Source: DATAES01 sp036493595 (GTDB lineage: Bacteria > Actinomycetota > Acidimicrobiia > Acidimicrobiales > JACDCH01). Taken from it: a DNA stretch of 64,000 bases. The number at the start of each line of letters is the position of its first letter. The stretch's first letter is position 1. The notes beneath the pieces are model-generated. The model did no database searches, was not told the DNA's origin, and saw nothing but the letters and a program-made list of their open reading frames with translations. The stretch is from the NCBI GenBank assembly GCA_036493595.1, contig DASXPN010000133.1, positions 12,107-76,106 on the forward strand, in the 5' to 3' direction. The translations under genes were made by a program, and so were the position numbers. Shown here one piece after another: positions 32,690 through 41,833 of the stretch.

Positions 32690-34345
32690 GTGATCACACG
32701 ACGCCGTCTCGGGGTTTCGGCCGCCCTCGCCGTCCTGTTCCTCATTCTCAGTGCTGGTCCCGCATCCGCACACGCGATCTTGCAGGCATCGAGTCCGAGC
32801 GACGGCGCCCACTTGGACCAACCGCCTTCGCTCGTGAGCATCACGTTCAACGAGAACGTGAGCGCGTCGCTCGGGGCGGTGCGCGTGTTCGACGGCCAGG
32901 GCCATCGTGTCGACGACGGCAACGTCGTCGCTCGCAACCACACGGTCACCGTGGGGCTGCAGAAGATCGGCGACGGCGGCTACATCGTCACCTGGCGCGT
33001 CATCTCCGCTGACTCGCACCCTGTTCGCGGCGCGTTCACGTTCACGGTCGGCAGCGGAAGTGCTGCGAGCGCGGGCCTGGTGTCGTCCTTGCTCAACTCG
33101 GGTGCCGACAAGAAGTGGGACATGGCCGGCAATGTGGCCCGAGGTATCGGCTACGCGGGCACGTTGCTCGCCGCGGGTGGCGCCATCTTCCTCGCCGTCG
33201 TGCACGACGGACGCAGCGATGGGCGCTGGCTGAGCAAGGTCGTCCTCGTCGCGGCGATCTTCGGCGCGGTCGGTGTCGTCGTGCAGTTGCCGATCTCTGC
33301 CGCGCTGGCGACGGGTCTCGGGCTCAGCGCGATCACCCACCAAGGGGTGCTCGGCCAAGTCCTCGCGGACGGTGTCGGAGCGCAGACCTTCACCGTCATC
33401 GCCGGCCTCGTCGTGGCGACCGTGGCGGTCATGTGGGCGAAGCGCACCACCCTCACCCGTGTGCTCGCCACTGCCGGCGGCGCGGCGGCGGCCATCGGCT
33501 TCGCCTTCGCGGGCCACACGACCACCACGTCACCGCGATGGCTCGTCTATACGTCCGACGTCGTCCACGTGCTCGCGGCGGCCGTGTGGTTCGGCGGGGT
33601 GCTGTTCCTCGGGATGTTCCTGGTGGCGCGGCGCCGCAACGACGGTGAGCCCATGGAGGCCGGCGCGGTCGTCGCGAGGTTCTCGCGTGTCGCGTCCTAC
33701 GCCATCATCGCCGTCGGTATCGCGGGGGGGATCCTCGCGTACGAGGAAGTGAAGGCGATTCACGCGCTCACGTCGACGACGTATGGCCGCCTCATCCTCG
33801 TGAAGCTCTCGATCGTCGCCGTCATCGCCGCCGTCGCGACGTACAACCACTTCCGGCTCGTGCCGGCATTGCGCCGAGCCGAGGACCGCGGTCGCGATGC
33901 GTGGTCGCATCTGCTGCGCACGGTCCGCATCGAGGGGGTGGGGATGCTCGCGGTCATCGCGATCACCGGCGTGCTCGTGAACCAAGTGCCGGCGGCGACG
34001 GCTGCGGGCATCGGCACCATCTACTCCCAGACGAAGCCGCTGGGTCAGGACAGCGTCAACCTCGTTGTCGACCCGAACCGCTCTGGTCACAACTCGATCC
34101 ACCTGTACGTGCTCGACGCCACCGGTCGAACCGCCGACGTCGCCAACGGCGTCACGCTCGAGCTGTCGTTCCCGGCGAGCGACATCGGGCCACTGAAGCG
34201 CCAGCCATTCGTGGCCGGGCCCGGTCACTACCAGTTCGACACGAACGACCTCTCCGCGCCCGGCCAGTGGACGATCGTCGTTCGCGCGCAGTTCTCCAAG
34301 TTCGAGGAGGACACCGCCTCCTTTGACGTAACGGTCAATCCATAG
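32690..34345 (+). CDS. copCD: CopC-CopD fusion, copper handling
   Basis: A 551-residue fusion. A signal peptide ends at PASA, leaving His28 at the mature N-terminus, the canonical CopC copper ligand. The CopC beta-barrel (about 28-125) includes SSPSDGAHLDQPPSLVSITF and DSHPVRGAFTF. Residues about 150-430 form the CopD membrane unit with eight or so helices, several bearing His (HTTTTSPRWLVYTSDVVH, YNHF). The last 110 residues are an extra external beta domain, typical of actinobacterial fusions. It probably binds copper outside the membrane and moves it across. The GTG at 32690 is chosen because the signal peptide starts there. It is followed 13 bases later by ycnI. Confidence 0.9.
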   Translation: MITRRRLGVSAALAVLFLILSAGPASAHAILQASSPSDGAHLDQPPSLVSITFNENVSASLGAVRVFDGQGHRVDDGNVVARNHTVTVGLQKIGDGGYIVTWRVISADSHPVRGAFTFTVGSGSAASAGLVSSLLNSGADKKWDMAGNVARGIGYAGTLLAAGGAIFLAVVHDGRSDGRWLSKVVLVAAIFGAVGVVVQLPISAALATGLGLSAITHQGVLGQVLADGVGAQTFTVIAGLVVATVAVMWAKRTTLTRVLATAGGAAAAIGFAFAGHTTTTSPRWLVYTSDVVHVLAAAVWFGGVLFLGMFLVARRRNDGEPMEAGAVVARFSRVASYAIIAVGIAGGILAYEEVKAIHALTSTTYGRLILVKLSIVAVIAAVATYNHFRLVPALRRAEDRGRDAWSHLLRTVRIEGVGMLAVIAITGVLVNQVPAATAAGIGTIYSQTKPLGQDSVNLVVDPNRSGHNSIHLYVLDATGRTADVANGVTLELSFPASDIGPLKRQPFVAGPGHYQFDTNDLSAPGQWTIVVRAQFSKFEEDTASFDVTVNP

Positions 34346-34358
34346 AGAGGAACACTGC

Positions 34359-35078
34359 ATGCGCACCCGCAGGCTCATCGGCGTCGCGGCTCTGGCCGCG
34401 GGCGCCATCGTCACGCTGGCGTCGCCGGCCTTCGCCCACGTGACCGTGGACCCGTCGAGCGCCCCGAAGGGGGGCGACACGACGCTGACGTTCCGTGTGC
34501 CGAATGAGATGGACAACGCCAACACCGTCAAGATCGACGTCAAGCTGCCCGACGATCATCCGTTCTCCTCGGTCGTTGTGCAGCCGAAGGCCGGGTGGAC
34601 GTACCAGGTCACGAACACCAATCTGGCCACGCCGATCACCACCGACGAAGGCGCTCAGATCACCCAGGCTGCGTCGGAGGTCGCGTGGACCGGAGGCCAG
34701 ATCAAGCCCGGCGAGTTCGACGAGTTCACGATCTTCGTCGAGGGGCTGCCGGACGACGTCGATTCACTCTCGTTCCCGACCGTCCAGAGCTACGACAACG
34801 GCCAGGACGTGTCGTGGATCGAGCAGAGCGTCGCGGGTCAGCCCGAGCCCGACCATCCTGCGCCGGTGCTGCAGCTGACGGCGGCGACCCCGGGGGGAAG
34901 CGACTCGTCCGCTCCGTCGTCGAGTGGTCAGGCCGGCGTGTCGGTGACGGGCACTGTCGTGAAGAAGGAGACCAACAACGGTCTCGCCATCGCCGCGCTG
35001 GTGGTTGGCGCGGTCGGCCTCATCATCGGGATCGTGGCGCTGGTGCGTGGACGAGGAGATCGAGCCGTACAAACGTGA
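34359..35078 (+). CDS. ycnI: YcnI family copper-binding protein (DUF1775)
   Basis: A 239-residue exported protein. The signal peptide ends ASPAFA, giving a mature N-terminal His27 in HVTVDPSSAPKGG. That His, with the downstream Trp in the GWTYQV segment, is the YcnI copper site known from the B. subtilis family member. The DUF1775 domain covers about 27-160. A Ser-rich linker leads to a C-terminal membrane helix (NGLAIAALVVGAVGLIIGIVAL) and a short basic tail. It follows copCD, consistent with a copper operon. The last 56 bases overlap the convergent methyltransferase gene. Confidence 0.92.
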   Translation: MRTRRLIGVAALAAGAIVTLASPAFAHVTVDPSSAPKGGDTTLTFRVPNEMDNANTVKIDVKLPDDHPFSSVVVQPKAGWTYQVTNTNLATPITTDEGAQITQAASEVAWTGGQIKPGEFDEFTIFVEGLPDDVDSLSFPTVQSYDNGQDVSWIEQSVAGQPEPDHPAPVLQLTAATPGGSDSSAPSSSGQAGVSVTGTVVKKETNNGLAIAALVVGAVGLIIGIVALVRGRGDRAVQT

Positions 35079-35898
35079 GGTCATAGGACTCGTCCGGGCG
35101 GCGCAGCTCGTCGACGCGCTCATCTATGGCGGCGCGCAGTCGAGCTCGCTCGTCCGGATCGAGACCGACCTCGTACGCCTGGGCCGCTTGGCTGTGCAAC
35201 CAGCCGGTGATGCTTTCGCGATCGAACGGCCGCCGTTGTGCGACCGTGCGGACGAACCCGTTGTCGACGTCGAAGCCGACACCGAGCAAAAGGTCGAGGT
35301 ACGCGCCCGCGTGAACGAAGTGCCATGGAGCCGTGACGGGCTCGCGACTGCTGCCCACGCCGGCGATCGACGCCGTCACGTCGTCGAGGAACGCCACCAC
35401 CTCACGGACGTTGTCGCCGCCACCGCACTCGATCCGCAACACGCCGCCGGGACGCAACAACGTGTGGCACTGCTCGAGTATCGATCGGTGGTCGGTCCAC
35501 GGGATCCAATGCAGCACCGCTCTGCTCATGATCACGTCGAACGGTTCGGCGGCCGCCGCGTCCCCGTCCGTCGCGCCCGCGGCAGCGATCGCGGCGGCCA
35601 ACTGCTGCGCCGGGGCTTGGACGAACGACTGGTTCGGTCGTGCCCGCCGCTGCGCTTGCTCGAGCAGCGACGGTTGCGGTTCGATACCGACGACGCCACC
35701 GTCGGGCACGAGCGCGGCGATCGTCGCGGTGAAGTCCCCCGAGCCACAGCCGATGTCGAGCACGCGATCGGTCGGCTGCAACGGGAGGCTGCGTACGAAT
35801 TCGTCGTCGTAGCGGCGATGATGTCCGGTGTTGGCCGCATACAAGCCACCATCCCACATCGCCAGAGTGTCCAGATAGTGGGATGGCTGTTCCGACAT
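35023..35898 (-). CDS. SAM-dependent class I methyltransferase
   Basis: A 291-residue methyltransferase. Motif I is VLDIGCGSGDF (47-57). The acidic SAM-ribose residue follows in VVGIEPQPSLLE, and the post-motif segment FDVIMSRAVLHWIPW resembles trans-aconitate or malonyl-ACP methyltransferases. A C-terminal insertion with RPFDRESITGWLHSQ also fits that group (Tam-like). The actual substrate cannot be told. ATG start at 35898. It converges on and overlaps ycnI by 56 bases. Confidence 0.87.
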   Translation of the reverse strand: MSEQPSHYLDTLAMWDGGLYAANTGHHRRYDDEFVRSLPLQPTDRVLDIGCGSGDFTATIAALVPDGGVVGIEPQPSLLEQAQRRARPNQSFVQAPAQQLAAAIAAAGATDGDAAAAEPFDVIMSRAVLHWIPWTDHRSILEQCHTLLRPGGVLRIECGGGDNVREVVAFLDDVTASIAGVGSSREPVTAPWHFVHAGAYLDLLLGVGFDVDNGFVRTVAQRRPFDRESITGWLHSQAAQAYEVGLDPDERARLRAAIDERVDELRRPDESYDLTFVRLDLLVHAPAPRSR

Positions 35899-35974
35899 GC
35901 GGACACACTAGCAAGACTCCAATCCTGATCGCTCGTTCATGTCCCGCTAACAAGGCGCCGTCACCTTGAGTCCC

Positions 35975-36661
35975 ATGAAGAAGCTCCTCACCACCATTGG
36001 CATCGTCGTCGCCCTCGGCGCCGGTGTCTTTGCCGTCAGCACTGTCCTTCCGGCCAGTGCGCAGAACCCGTCGACGTCGTCGTCGTCCGACTCGTCGTCC
36101 TCGTCGGGAAGCGCGGCGTGCGCCGCCCCCGGACGCGGGCAGGTCGTGAAGAACGCCCTCGACGGTCTCGTCCAGAAGGGCACCATCACCCAGGATCAGG
36201 AAAATGCTGTGATCCAGTCGCTGCAGGACGCGGCCAAGGGCGCGAAGCAAGGCAATGGCAACGGTCGCGCCGCACTTCGGCCGCGAGCCCGCATCGCCGG
36301 GGGCATGGTCAAGGTCGCGGCCGACAAGATCGGCGTGCAACCCCAGGACCTCGTCACGGCTCGCCGTAATGGGCAGTCCGTGGCGGACGTCGCCAACTCC
36401 AAGGGCGTCAACCCGAGCGACGTCGTGACGGCCATCGTCAACGCCGGCGACCAGAAGATCGATCAAGCGGTGAGCAACGGCACCATCAACCAGGACAAGG
36501 CCGACAAGGCCAAGGCCAAGCTGCCCCAGCTCGCCGACAAGTTCGTGAACACAGCCGGCAAGACCGGTGGCTGCGCTCCCAGCACGGGCAGCCTCCCCGG
36601 TAGCGGTAGCGGTAGCGGCTCGACGGACAGCTCGACCTCGAGCGACTCGACTTCGTCGTAG
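35975..36661 (+). CDS. Secreted helical protein with two GTI-QD repeats
   Basis: A 228-residue exported protein of unknown role. The signal peptide ends PASAQ near residue 30, followed by a Ser-rich stretch. The body contains two similar helix pairs, each with GTI[TN]QD[QK] at the turn (69-75 and 169-175), as in secreted actinobacterial proteins built from short helical repeats. Between them is a segment with NGQSVADVANSKGVNPSDVV. A C-terminal cysteine (Cys200) may pair with Cys49. The tail is a Gly/Ser/Thr/Asp low-complexity run. The ATG at 35975 is chosen over a TTG at 35966. A strong hairpin follows the stop. Confidence 0.78.
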   Translation: MKKLLTTIGIVVALGAGVFAVSTVLPASAQNPSTSSSSDSSSSSGSAACAAPGRGQVVKNALDGLVQKGTITQDQENAVIQSLQDAAKGAKQGNGNGRAALRPRARIAGGMVKVAADKIGVQPQDLVTARRNGQSVADVANSKGVNPSDVVTAIVNAGDQKIDQAVSNGTINQDKADKAKAKLPQLADKFVNTAGKTGGCAPSTGSLPGSGSGSGSTDSSTSSDSTSS

Positions 36662-36720
36662 GGCCCAGCTGGAAGACTCAGCATCACGTCTGAGTCGCAT
36701 CCCCTTCGATCGATCCTCAC

Positions 36721-36744
36721 GGAGGCCGCCTTCGGGCGGCCTCC
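36721..36744. terminator. Intrinsic-type hairpin with TTCG loop
   Basis: GGAGGCCGCC (36721-36730), loop TTCG, GGCGGCCTCC (36735-36744): a perfect 10-bp GC stem closed by a stable tetraloop, 60 bases after the preceding stop and 22 bases before the acetyltransferase start. No T-tract, as usual in high-GC actinobacteria. Confidence 0.75.
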
Positions 36745-36766
36745 GGTCGCGGACGGCGGCGTCACG

Positions 36767-37369
36767 ATGTTGCCGGCGCTCACCGGACCGCGCGGCCCGA
36801 TGCACGCCGTCGTCGCGTTCGCGGGTCACCACGTGATCGCCACCGATGTCGACGAGTCGACCGCCTGCACTCGACTACCGCGTGACGACTTGGGCGCGCC
36901 GATGTCGGCGTCGTTCTTGTTGTTCCTGGCCGGCTGGGTCGGCGCCGAGCCTGGGACGCTCGACGTGGTCCTGGCCGCGCCCCCGTCGTTGTCGGCGCCG
37001 TCGCCCGCGCCCGCGAGCGAGATGGACGTGTGGGTACGTGACGATCTCGACGACCACCCACGTGTGCGTCGAGCCCGGCACTTTCGTCCCGACGCGGTCG
37101 TGTACGCCGATGCGAAGGCGGACGAGCCTGCGGGTGTGCTCCTCGTCGGGCAAGGCGTCGCCGGCCGGTGGGAGATGGCATACGAGGTCGAGCCGGCGGC
37201 ACGAGGTCGTGGGCTCGGACGGCGCCTCGCCGGCGTCGCGACGTCGCTCGTGCCCGAGGGCGAGCCGGTGTTCGCGCAAGTCGCACCGGGCAACGTGTCG
37301 TCCATGCGCGCCTGCTTGGCCGCGGGGTACGTGCCGGTCGGCGCCGAAGTGTTGTTCGCCCCGCGCTGA
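36767..37369 (+). CDS. GNAT family N-acetyltransferase
   Basis: A 200-residue GNAT-fold protein. Acetyl-CoA-binding motif A is EVEPAARGRGLGRRLAG (about 143-159), followed by the FAQVAPGNVSSMRACLAAGY helix that carries the conserved Asn/Ser-Ala-Gly-Tyr ending of GNAT domains. The N-terminal 90 residues form an uncharacterised domain rich in Asp and Ala. Substrate unknown. The ATG at 36767 has no obvious ribosome binding site and lies just after a strong hairpin, so translation may be weak or leaderless. It converges on glnE with a 20-base gap containing the palindrome GCGGCGCGCCGC. Confidence 0.8.
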   Translation: MLPALTGPRGPMHAVVAFAGHHVIATDVDESTACTRLPRDDLGAPMSASFLLFLAGWVGAEPGTLDVVLAAPPSLSAPSPAPASEMDVWVRDDLDDHPRVRRARHFRPDAVVYADAKADEPAGVLLVGQGVAGRWEMAYEVEPAARGRGLGRRLAGVATSLVPEGEPVFAQVAPGNVSSMRACLAAGYVPVGAEVLFAPR

Positions 37370-37389
37370 ACCAACCGTGCGGCGCGCCG

Positions 37390-39978
37390 CTACGGCTCGC
37401 GACCGTAGAAGAGTCGCTCGAACACGCGGCGGGCGCGTCGAGTGACCTTGCGGTAGTCGTCGCGCAACTGGCGGGGACTCGTGCCGAGCGACACCGCGAG
37501 GCGAGCCAACTGGTCGAGCTGCGGTGGGAGGAAGTCCGCCGGCGCGCTGTTGACGAGGAACCAACGGCTGCGGGTGCGCTCGCAGAAGCGGTAGGACTCC
37601 GCGAGCACGTCGTGGTCGTCAACCGTCAGCGCGCCCGCCGCCTGGAGCTCGTCGAGCGCGGTCGTCGTTCCCGGTGACGGCACGCGACGCTCGAGTTGCA
37701 GCAGCTGCGCGCAGAACTCGACATCGGACAGCGTTCCCCGGCCGAGCTTGAGGTGGTACTGAGGATCCTCGGCGGCAGGGATCCGCTCGTGCTCGACGCG
37801 GGCCTTGATGCGACGGATCTCGCGGCGATCCTCATCCGTGAACGGCGTGTCCCACACGAACGCGTCGCGCACGCCCATGAACCGCGCCGCCAGCGCACGG
37901 TCGCCTGCCACCGGGCGCGCCCTGATCAGCGCGAGGCGCTCCCACGGCGCGGCCCATCGTTCGAAGTATTCGCAGTAGCCCTCGAGGCTGCGCGCCAGCG
38001 GCCCGTCCTTGCCCTCGGGGCGCAGATCCGGGTCGAGGTCGTAGATGTGCGGCCGGTTGCCGCCGATCGACGACAACAGCGTCGTGGCCACACGCTCGGC
38101 GAGCGCGAAGTCCTCGGCCGTGGTGCCGTCGTACACGAAGACGATGTCGAGGTCACTCGCATACGAGAGCTCACCGCCGCCGAGCCGTCCGAGCGCGATC
38201 ACGGCAAACGGCAGAGGCGGCTCGAGCACGTCGAGCGCGGCTTCGAGGGTCGCCTCCGCCAGGTTCGTGAGTGCGTTCGCCACTTCGTCGACCGCGATGA
38301 GATCGAGCACGTCGTGGGCTGCGATGCGCAGGCCCTCTCGGTCGGTGAACCGTTTGAGCGCGAGCCATCGCTCCGCGGTGCCCGCCCTCCACCCGAGCGC
38401 GGCGCGTGTCCCCGCGATGAGCTCCTCGCGCGAGCGGAGCCGCAGCGCATCGGGATCGCCAAGGGAGTCGATCGTGTCGGGGTTCCGGCGAAGCTGCTCG
38501 CCGAGCAGGCGGCTCGTGCCGAGCAACCGGCACAGCCGTTGCGCCACCTCGGGTGATTCGCGGAACGCTGTGGCGAGCTCCATGGACCGCTGCGGACCCG
38601 ATGCGAGATTGCGCAGCCCGAGCAGTCCGAGATCGGGATCGGGCGAGGATGAGAGCCAATCGAGTAGGAGCGGGAGCATCTGCTGCATCAGCCGCGACGA
38701 GCGCGTGAGCCCTCGGGTCAACTCGCGCACGGCTTGGCGCGTGCGATCGACATCGGTGAACCCGAACGCGGCCAACCGCGTCGCCGCGACCTCCTCGGTG
38801 AGCACCCGATCGTGGTCGCGCGCGAAGTTCTCGAGCAGCGGACGGAACCAGAGGCGTTGGTGGATGGCGCGCACCTCCGACTGGTGCTGCCGCAGCTCGT
38901 CGAGGAACAGGCCGGCCGCGCCCGCGGAGGCCGTCCCCACATAACCGAGGATCCGGGCCAGGCGATCGAGCTCGATCGGGTCGACAGGAAGCGCGTGCAC
39001 CTGCTGCTCGTCGTCGAGTTGGAGGCGATGCTCGACCGTGCGCAGGAACCGGTAGGCGGTCGCGAGCAGATCGGCGTCGCGCCGCCCGACGTAGCCGGCG
39101 TCGGCCAGCTCGTTCAGCGCGACGAGCGTGCCTCGCACCCGTAGCTCCGGATCCGCGCCCCCGTGTACGAGCTGCAGGAGCTGCACCGCGAACTCGACGT
39201 CACGGATTCCGCCCGGGCCGAGCTTGAGCTCGCGATCGCTCAGACCTCGACGCGCCACCTCACTCTCCGCCCTCGCTTTCATCGCTCGCGTCGCGCGCAA
39301 CGACTCGGCGGTGAACGGTCGCGACCACAGGTGAGCGGAGGCCGAGTCGGCGAACGCCCGGCCGAGGTCACGATCGCCACCGACCGGTCGCGCCTTGAGC
39401 AGCGCCTGAAACTCCCATGGCTCGGCCCACTGCTCCCAGTACGCCTCGTAGGACGCGAGCGTGCGCACGAGCGCGCCGTCACGCCCCTCAGGGCGAAGGT
39501 TGAGATCGACACGGAAGCAACGCCGAGCGATGTCGATGACGTTGGTCGCCTGCCGGGTGGCGACCTCGGGATCGATGGCCGGCGCGCTGAGCAACATCAC
39601 GTCGACGTCCGACGCGTAGTTGAGCTCGCACCCGCCGAGCTTTCCCATCCCGATGACAGCGATACCGTCCGCGCCCGCGAGTCGCGCCGCGGCGTCGAAC
39701 ACGTCCGCCGCCATGTCCGCCAGCGAGTCGGCGACGGCCTCGAGTTGATCGATGCCGAGGAGATCGCGTGCGGCGATGCGCAGGAACTCGAAGCGCTTCC
39801 ATCGCACCAGGGTGTCGATCGACGACTCGTCGACCGGTGCGCGCTGGTCCAGATGGTCGAGCACCGCGGATGCGTCAGGGTCCGCGTCGAGTAGGCGCGA
39901 CAGCGAACGGCTCGCGTTACGTACTGCCTCGGCAGCGCGCTCGGCAACCGGCGCGTCGGCTCGCATCACCGTCGCCAT
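37390..39978 (-). CDS. glnE: Glutamine synthetase adenylyltransferase/adenylyl-removing enzyme
   Basis: An 862-residue bifunctional enzyme that adds AMP to, and removes it from, the adenylylation tyrosine of class I-beta glutamine synthetase. It has two nucleotidyltransferase domains, each with the family motif: GKLGGCELNYASDVDV (about 112-127) and GRLGGGELSYASDLDI (about 590-606). Each is followed by a helical regulatory region; the N-terminal one includes LRPEGRDG and the C-terminal one LRPEGKDG. Both GxxxD metal ligands are kept. The ATG at 39978 is chosen. A longer frame to 40083 exists but overlaps nadE. Family members often run 950-1,000 residues, so the N-terminus is on the short side. 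Its target glnA1 is 8 kb away. Confidence 0.95.
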   Translation of the reverse strand: MATVMRADAPVAERAAEAVRNASRSLSRLLDADPDASAVLDHLDQRAPVDESSIDTLVRWKRFEFLRIAARDLLGIDQLEAVADSLADMAADVFDAAARLAGADGIAVIGMGKLGGCELNYASDVDVMLLSAPAIDPEVATRQATNVIDIARRCFRVDLNLRPEGRDGALVRTLASYEAYWEQWAEPWEFQALLKARPVGGDRDLGRAFADSASAHLWSRPFTAESLRATRAMKARAESEVARRGLSDRELKLGPGGIRDVEFAVQLLQLVHGGADPELRVRGTLVALNELADAGYVGRRDADLLATAYRFLRTVEHRLQLDDEQQVHALPVDPIELDRLARILGYVGTASAGAAGLFLDELRQHQSEVRAIHQRLWFRPLLENFARDHDRVLTEEVAATRLAAFGFTDVDRTRQAVRELTRGLTRSSRLMQQMLPLLLDWLSSSPDPDLGLLGLRNLASGPQRSMELATAFRESPEVAQRLCRLLGTSRLLGEQLRRNPDTIDSLGDPDALRLRSREELIAGTRAALGWRAGTAERWLALKRFTDREGLRIAAHDVLDLIAVDEVANALTNLAEATLEAALDVLEPPLPFAVIALGRLGGGELSYASDLDIVFVYDGTTAEDFALAERVATTLLSSIGGNRPHIYDLDPDLRPEGKDGPLARSLEGYCEYFERWAAPWERLALIRARPVAGDRALAARFMGVRDAFVWDTPFTDEDRREIRRIKARVEHERIPAAEDPQYHLKLGRGTLSDVEFCAQLLQLERRVPSPGTTTALDELQAAGALTVDDHDVLAESYRFCERTRSRWFLVNSAPADFLPPQLDQLARLAVSLGTSPRQLRDDYRKVTRRARRVFERLFYGREP

Positions 39979-40012
39979 CTTGCCCCGGAAGGCGCCTGGG
40001 TACGCTGAGTAG

Positions 40013-41734
40013 ATGCCGTGGGTTCGCGTCGCCCTCTGCCAGCTCAACACCGTGGTCGGCGATCTCGACGGGAATGCCGCCAAGATCCTCGACTTCTACC
40101 AGCGCGCCGAAGCGGAGGGCTGCGATCTCGCGGTGTTCCCAGAGCTGGCGATCACCGGCTATCCGCCCGAAGACCTGCTGCTCAAGCCCGGCTTCATCCG
40201 GGCGAACCGCGATGCCCTCGAGAAGGTTGCGGCCGCGACAGGACGCTGCGCGGCGGCGGTTGGTTTCGTCGACGCCGATCGTGACCTGTTCAACGCGGCG
40301 GCCGTCTGTGCCGACGGTCGAGTCGCCGGTACCTATCACAAGCGACACCTGCCCAACTACGCGGTGTTCGACGAGCAGCGCTACTTCGCGCCGGGTGACG
40401 AACCGCTCTTGCTGTTCGAGATCGCCGGAGTGAAGGTCGGCGTGTCCGTTTGCGAGGACGCGTGGAGCCCCTTTGGTCCCATCGGCGAGCAAGCGGCGGG
40501 CGGCGCCGAGCTGATCGTCAACCTCAATGCGTCGCCGTACTACGTCGAGCGCCTCACCGAGCGCGAGCGCATGCTGGCGACTCGTGCGGCGGACGCGTCG
40601 TGCGCGTTGGTCTACGTCAACCAAGTCGGCGGCCAGGACGAACTGATCTTCGACGGGGCGTCGCTCGTGTTCGACAGCGACGGGCGCTGTGTGGCCCGCG
40701 CCGAGCAGTTCGTCGAGACGATGCTCGTGGTCGACATCGAGGCGATGCCGGTGTTCCGCAAGCGCTTGCTCGACCCCCGCGGTCGGGCGACGGCGCCCGA
40801 TCTCCCGGTCGTCGAGGTCAGTCCGGCGGGCGCCGATCACGACGACGATCATCGGCGGCCCTCGGTGGCCGAACCGCTGTCGACGTCCCGTGAGGTGTAC
40901 GAGGCGCTCGTGCTCGGTACCCGCGACTACGTCGAGAAGAACGGCTTCACCGATGTCGTGATCGCCCTCTCGGGGGGCATCGACTCGTCGCTCGTCACGG
41001 TCATCGCCGCGGACGCCGTTGGCGCCGCTCGAGTGCACGCGGTTGCGATGCCGTCGCGCTACTCGTCGGACGGATCGATCACGGATGCGGAGCAACTCTG
41101 TACCAACCTCGGCGTCGAGTTGCGGACGATACCGATCGAGCCCGCCTTCGCCGCGCTGCTCGAGCTGCTCGAGCCATCGTTCAGTGGCGTCGAACCCGAC
41201 ATCACCGAAGAGAACCTGCAAGGGCGCATCCGTGCCGCGCTGCTGATGGCGCTGGCCAACAAGTTCCGGGGCTGGCTCGTACTCATCTGTGGCAACAAGA
41301 GCGAGCTGGCGGTCGGCTACACCACGATCTACGGCGTCGACATGGCGGGTGGGTTCGCCGTCATCAAGGATGTGTTCAAGACCAAGGTCTACGAGCTGGC
41401 CCGCACGCGCAACGAGGTCGCGGGTCATGACCTGATCCCTGCATCGGTGCTCGACAAGCCTCCATCCGCCGAGCTCGCACCCGGCCAGCGCGACGACCAG
41501 AACCTCCCGGCTTATGAGCTACTCGATCCGATCCTCGCCGCGTACGTCGAGCGCGATCTCACGCGTGCCGACCTCGTCGAGGCGGGGTTCGACGCCGGCC
41601 TCGTGCAGCGCATCACGCGCCTCGTGGACGTCGCCGAATGGAAGCGCCGCCAGGCCCCCATCGGTGTGCGGGTGACGCCCAAGGCCTTCGGCAAGGACCG
41701 CCGGCTACCCATCACCAACAAGTACGCCGGCTGA
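40013..41734 (+). CDS. nadE: Glutamine-dependent NAD+ synthetase
   Basis: A 573-residue enzyme for the last step of NAD+ synthesis (deamido-NAD + glutamine + ATP). The nitrilase-like glutaminase domain (1-270) has its triad: Glu44 in FPELAITGYPPEDL, Lys110 in HKRHLPNYAVFDE and Cys147 in VSVCEDAW. The synthetase domain has the P-loop SGGIDSS (320-326), then NLQGRIRAALLMALAN and GNKSELAVGYTTIYGD-like sequence. The two-domain form makes ammonia internally, linking it to glutamine supply. ATG start; 34 bases from the divergent glnE. Confidence 0.96.
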   Translation: MPWVRVALCQLNTVVGDLDGNAAKILDFYQRAEAEGCDLAVFPELAITGYPPEDLLLKPGFIRANRDALEKVAAATGRCAAAVGFVDADRDLFNAAAVCADGRVAGTYHKRHLPNYAVFDEQRYFAPGDEPLLLFEIAGVKVGVSVCEDAWSPFGPIGEQAAGGAELIVNLNASPYYVERLTERERMLATRAADASCALVYVNQVGGQDELIFDGASLVFDSDGRCVARAEQFVETMLVVDIEAMPVFRKRLLDPRGRATAPDLPVVEVSPAGADHDDDHRRPSVAEPLSTSREVYEALVLGTRDYVEKNGFTDVVIALSGGIDSSLVTVIAADAVGAARVHAVAMPSRYSSDGSITDAEQLCTNLGVELRTIPIEPAFAALLELLEPSFSGVEPDITEENLQGRIRAALLMALANKFRGWLVLICGNKSELAVGYTTIYGVDMAGGFAVIKDVFKTKVYELARTRNEVAGHDLIPASVLDKPPSAELAPGQRDDQNLPAYELLDPILAAYVERDLTRADLVEAGFDAGLVQRITRLVDVAEWKRRQAPIGVRVTPKAFGKDRRLPITNKYAG

Positions 41735-41783
41735 CGCCGCGCGGCGCCCGTCCGCCGCCCGTCCCCTCTTGCGAACTGCGGGT

Positions 41784-41811
41784 CCATTGCGGGGCGATAG
41801 CCCCGCAATGG
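41784..41811. terminator. Perfect 12-bp hairpin between convergent nadE and hydroxylase genes
   Basis: CCATTGCGGGGC (41784-41795), loop GATA, GCCCCGCAATGG (41800-41811). It lies between two converging genes and could terminate both. The left arm overlaps a 13-mer, AACTGCGGGTCCA (41774-41786), found again inverted at 51927-51939, also between converging genes. Confidence 0.75.
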
Positions 41812-41833
41812 CGCCAACATTGGGTCGCAGCCG

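Noticed and set aside
32661..32693. A 10-codon leader ORF overlapping the copCD start
   Set aside because: It overlaps by GTGA, but it lacks a ribosome site and regulatory codons, and such overlaps arise easily by chance at GTG starts followed by A.
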